From Candidatus Njordarchaeota archaeon (GTDB lineage: Archaea > Asgardarchaeota > Njordarchaeia > Njordarchaeales > Njordarchaeaceae): DNA of 9,201 nt. The stretch spans positions 1-9,201 of the forward strand of contig JAHQWF010000003.1 of the NCBI GenBank assembly GCA_029856055.1, in the 5' to 3' direction. The position numbers were made by a program, and so were the translations under genes. Under the pieces are notes generated by a model, which worked only from the letters and a program-made list of their open reading frames with translations, was not told the origin of the DNA and made no database searches. This document shows, piece after piece, positions 6,928-9,201 of the stretch (within the stretch, counting starts at the first letter, position 1; every line of letters starts with the position of its first letter).

Positions 6928-7995
6928 TTATATTCTGCTAATAGGGATCCCAAAAAATCTATATTGATTCCAGTTTGGACTTAATTTGCCCTGAATATTT
7001 ATTTTTTTACCACAAAAACGGCATCTGTTTTCTTCATCTAGATTCCACTCTTGTATATAGAAACCGTATCTCTTAATGACTACTTTACCGCAATTCGGAC
7101 AATAAGTGTGCTCATACTTATGTCCTGGAACATTTCCAATATAAACATATCTTAATCCCTCTTCTTTAGCCACCTCGATGTGTTTTTCTAGAGTACTTAG
7201 TGGTGTTGGAGGTATATCCATCATTAGATAATCTGGGTGAAATCTTAAGAAGTGCATTGGAGTTTCTGGTCCTAAGTTTTCTACAATCCATCGAGCTAGT
7301 TTTCTAGCTTGTTCAGGGTTATCACCAATTCTCGGAACAATTAGGTCAGTGATTTCTATGAATATGCCATGTTTTTTCATGTTTAATAAAGACTTGAATA
7401 CAGGGTCCACATCTCTTACACCAGCGTATTTGTACATGAATTTAGGGTCTCCATTACCCTTAAAGTCGACGGTTGCTGCATCGAGGAAGTTCTTCAATAA
7501 GTCGAAGGATTCCTCTGACATATATCCATTAGTAACAAACATATTGAACAAGCCATTTTTTCTAGCTAGCACGCCCACATCATGAGCAAATTCAATAAAG
7601 ATTGTTGGTTCATTATAGGTATAGGCGAATCCATCAGCACCATACTCTAAAGCTGTTTTAACTAATTTCTCTGGAGTAGTGTCCCAACCTTCTACGATTC
7701 TCCTTTGTGAAATACTAAAATTCTGACAATACTTACACATCCAATTACATCCGTTTGTCGCTATAGATAAGACCATTGATCCAGGATGGAAATGCATCAT
7801 AGGTTTCTTCTCTATTGGATCAATAGCAGCAGATATTATCTTTCCGTACACCATTAGGTAAAGTTTTCCATCAATATTCTTGCGTATGCCGCAGAAACCA
7901 ATGCCTCCTGGAGGAACTATACAATATCTGGCGCAAGCAGTACATTGAACCCAATTGGGTTTATCTAGTTTCCTATAGAGAACAGCCTCCCTCAT
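6928..7995 (-). CDS. amrS: AmmeMemoRadiSam system radical SAM enzyme (AmrS)
   Basis: AmrS belongs to the radical SAM superfamily, is related to pyruvate formate-lyase activases, and is named for co-occurrence with AMMECR1 and Memo proteins; its reaction is not established. Numbering from ATG 7995 (355 residues): four cysteines C18, C21, C25 and C35 in the N-terminal VQCTACARYC region; the radical SAM C-x3-C-x2-C at C83, C87 and C90 (NGCNWMCKYCQ); YTYNEPT (125-131), VTNGY (154-158) and VDFKG (176-180); and a C-terminal zinc-ribbon-like pair, C299/C302 and C325/C328. An ATG at 8061 is in frame and adds 22 residues, but it lacks a ribosome site and sits on a TATA-like sequence. ATG 7995 has GGTGAGG just upstream and gives the usual MREA..YRKL beginning. 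Neither AMMECR1 nor Memo is in this window. Next to CoaBC it is convergent, so no operon link is implied. Confidence 0.93.
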   Translation of the reverse strand: MREAVLYRKLDKPNWVQCTACARYCIVPPGGIGFCGIRKNIDGKLYLMVYGKIISAAIDPIEKKPMMHFHPGSMVLSIATNGCNWMCKYCQNFSISQRRIVEGWDTTPEKLVKTALEYGADGFAYTYNEPTIFIEFAHDVGVLARKNGLFNMFVTNGYMSEESFDLLKNFLDAATVDFKGNGDPKFMYKYAGVRDVDPVFKSLLNMKKHGIFIEITDLIVPRIGDNPEQARKLARWIVENLGPETPMHFLRFHPDYLMMDIPPTPLSTLEKHIEVAKEEGLRYVYIGNVPGHKYEHTYCPNCGKVVIKRYGFYIQEWNLDEENRCRFCGKKINIQGKLSPNWNQYRFFGIPISRI

Positions 7996-7998
7996 TTT

Positions 7999-8005
7999 CC
8001 TCACC
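7999..8005 (-). promoter_or_regulatory. Shine-Dalgarno site GGTGAGG deciding the AmrS start
   Basis: On the minus strand GGTGAGGAAAATG puts a strong GGTGA match five bases before ATG 7995. This supports a 355-residue protein over the 377-residue version. Confidence 0.6.
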
Positions 8006-8033
8006 AACGAAGAAGAGAATTGATAATTCTTAC

Positions 8034-8068
8034 TTATATGTAAATTAACTGACCTAATCATTATAAAA
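8034..8068 (-). promoter_or_regulatory. Candidate AmrS promoter (two TATA-like boxes)
   Basis: Two minus-strand boxes are possible: TTTTATAA at 8061-8068, predicting a start near 8038, and ATATAA at 8034-8039, predicting one near 8010. Either keeps the ribosome site at 7999-8005 in the transcript. The first overlaps the upstream ATG at 8061 and the second lies downstream of it, so both argue against that codon as the start. Confidence 0.35.
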
Positions 8069-8131
8069 AATTAGATGTTTAGTAGCTTATGAAAAAAATA
8101 TTCAGAGAGTTTGAAATACCGTGCTGTTATG

Positions 8132-8158
8132 TTATTATTTGTTGATAATAATAAAAAG
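8132..8158 (-). terminator. AT-only inverted repeat and T-run after the nucleotidyltransferase gene
   Basis: On the minus strand a TTTTT run (8154-8158) starts about 25 bases after the stop codon. It is followed by an eight-base inverted repeat, TTATTATT/AATAATAA (8132-8139 and 8147-8154), with a seven-base loop. The stem has no G or C and would be weak at high temperature, so the T-run is the more likely signal. Confidence 0.3.
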
Positions 8159-8182
8159 CAATTTATGACAAATTAGATATGG

Positions 8183-9199
8183 TTATTTTGTAGTCGTTAT
8201 TTTTGAGTATCCCCCAATGTTAGAATTAATTAGTTTTGAGTTTTTTATCAGTACGTTGAAGCTTAATAATGTATGATCTATCAACGAACTTTTAATGACA
8301 TTTCTTTCGAGAACTATAGAGTTCTTTAAACTTGAGTTCTCTATTCTTGTTTCCGAACCAATATATACATAAGGACCTATTTTACTGTTAATTATTTCAA
8401 CGTTGTCTTCTACGATTACAGGATCAATAACTTCTGATGAATCTATTTTAGCCTTCTTACTTATGTAACTATCGGTAACCACGTGTTTGAATGTTTCAAG
8501 ATAGGTGTCAGGCTTACCTATATCAAACCAATAGCCCCTAAATATATATGCATAAACACATCCTACTCTATGATACCACTCAATAAACTTCCCAGGAGCA
8601 TCTTTATTGTGCCCCAGTGAGACGTATTCGTGATATTTATCTATAACTTCAGCTGGAACGGCATAGTACGCCGTAGCTATCAATGTGGATTTAGGTTTCT
8701 TAGGTTTTTCTTCAAAATCAATTACTTTATTTTCGCTATCCACTCTTAATACTCCGTAATGAGTTGCTTTAAATAAATCCCCTATATCATATGCAGCAAC
8801 TATGAAAGCTTTTTTTCTCTCGAAAAATTTGATAAAATCGCTTATTAGCATCGAACTATGATTGTCTCCAGCAAGTACTAAGTAATCATCTCTAGGTAAA
8901 TCTCTGAACAGCATTGATAAAGCTCCTATAGCACCTAACTTCTCTTCTTCTCGCACGGTTTTTTCTACAATTATCTCAACATTTTTATAATTCTTGGTAT
9001 TTAACCACCCTTCAAACTGTTTGGAATAGTAATAATTTGTTGAGACATAAATCCTGTCAATATTCTCGCATTTTATTAGTTCATCAATTAAATATTCAAT
9101 AACTCTTTTTTTGCCTAGAGGTAAAAGAGGTTTAGCAACATCTCTAGTCAATGGCCATAATCTAGTTGCATATCCCCCCGCCAATATTATAGCTTTCAT
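8183..9199 (-). CDS. Sugar-phosphate nucleotidyltransferase with C-terminal left-handed beta-helix
   Basis: This cytoplasmic enzyme activates a sugar 1-phosphate with an NTP, giving a UDP-, dTDP- or GDP-sugar for glycan or glycolipid synthesis. Seen in the 338 residues: the nucleotide-binding signature LAGGYATRLWPLT (6-18) followed by KPLLPLGKKR (23-32), LAGDN (109-113) with metal ligand D112, DFEEKP (161-166) with the sugar-site EKP, and YWFDIGKPDTYLE (223-235) with the second metal ligand D226. From about 247 to 330 come imperfect hexapeptide repeats (IDSSEV, VEDNVE, IGPYVYIGS), a short left-handed beta-helix. ATG at 9197-9199 gives the canonical MKAIILAGG start, so the gene is complete, although only two bases upstream are visible and its promoter lies outside. 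Glucose-1-phosphate and mannose-1-phosphate are both plausible substrates and the motifs do not separate them. It lies upstream of AmrS on the same strand, but the long gap suggests separate promoters. Confidence 0.93.
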   Translation of the reverse strand: MKAIILAGGYATRLWPLTRDVAKPLLPLGKKRVIEYLIDELIKCENIDRIYVSTNYYYSKQFEGWLNTKNYKNVEIIVEKTVREEEKLGAIGALSMLFRDLPRDDYLVLAGDNHSSMLISDFIKFFERKKAFIVAAYDIGDLFKATHYGVLRVDSENKVIDFEEKPKKPKSTLIATAYYAVPAEVIDKYHEYVSLGHNKDAPGKFIEWYHRVGCVYAYIFRGYWFDIGKPDTYLETFKHVVTDSYISKKAKIDSSEVIDPVIVEDNVEIINSKIGPYVYIGSETRIENSSLKNSIVLERNVIKSSLIDHTLLSFNVLIKNSKLINSNIGGYSKITTTK

Positions 9200-9201
9200 A
9201 G

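Noticed and set aside
7349..7585. Plus-strand open frame of 78 codons inside amrS
   Set aside because: It is antisense to the conserved radical SAM domain, with no recognisable motif.
8062..8182. Possible small RNA or tRNA in the gap between amrS and the nucleotidyltransferase
   Set aside because: The stretch is almost entirely AT, has no cloverleaf or GC-rich stem expected of a thermophile RNA, and is better explained as terminator plus promoter.

Overview
The window looks like a piece of an AT-rich thermophilic archaeal chromosome, most likely Thermoproteota (Crenarchaeota). The reasons are a tungsten-type aldehyde:ferredoxin oxidoreductase, a CoaBC of archaeal type, heavy use of AGA, ATA and TTA codons, many GTG and TTG starts, Shine-Dalgarno sites of the GAGGTGA kind, and TATA-like boxes. 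The genus cannot be fixed from the sequence alone. Coding density is high and no stretch above 300 bases lacks a gene. I see no tRNA, rRNA, CRISPR array, insertion sequence or phage gene.

Layout. (1) Bases 1-961, plus strand: the 3' part of a gene ending in a four-cysteine Fe-S domain, then a MobB-like P-loop GTPase. The mobB frame has no ATG, GTG or TTG before its P-loop and seems to start at an ATT that overlaps the upstream stop. (2) Bases 992-3858, minus strand: an AOR-family oxidoreductase followed after 11 bases by an M20 amidohydrolase/peptidase, probably one transcript. This pair converges on mobB. (3) Bases 3859-3990: a divergent promoter region. (4) Bases 3991-6864, plus strand: a beta-hydroxyacid dehydrogenase, SfsA and CoaBC, closely spaced and probably one operon. 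(5) Bases 6928-9199, minus strand: AmrS, a radical SAM enzyme, and upstream of it a sugar-phosphate nucleotidyltransferase, separated by 121-187 bases depending on the AmrS start.

How they fit. The left half has a molybdenum/tungsten flavour: a MobB-like protein and an Fe-S domain of the kind found attached to archaeal MobB proteins lie next to an AOR, whose family uses a tungstopterin and one 4Fe-4S cluster. The link is only contextual, because characterised AORs carry the pterin without the nucleotide that MobA/MobB chemistry adds. The right half is coenzyme A synthesis (CoaBC), an SfsA nuclease-family protein, an NAD(P)-linked reductase, AmrS and a sugar-nucleotide enzyme. All of these belong to known families, and I see no clear undescribed system. 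The best leads are the ATT start of mobB, the detached Fe-S domain, and the AOR-M20 pair.
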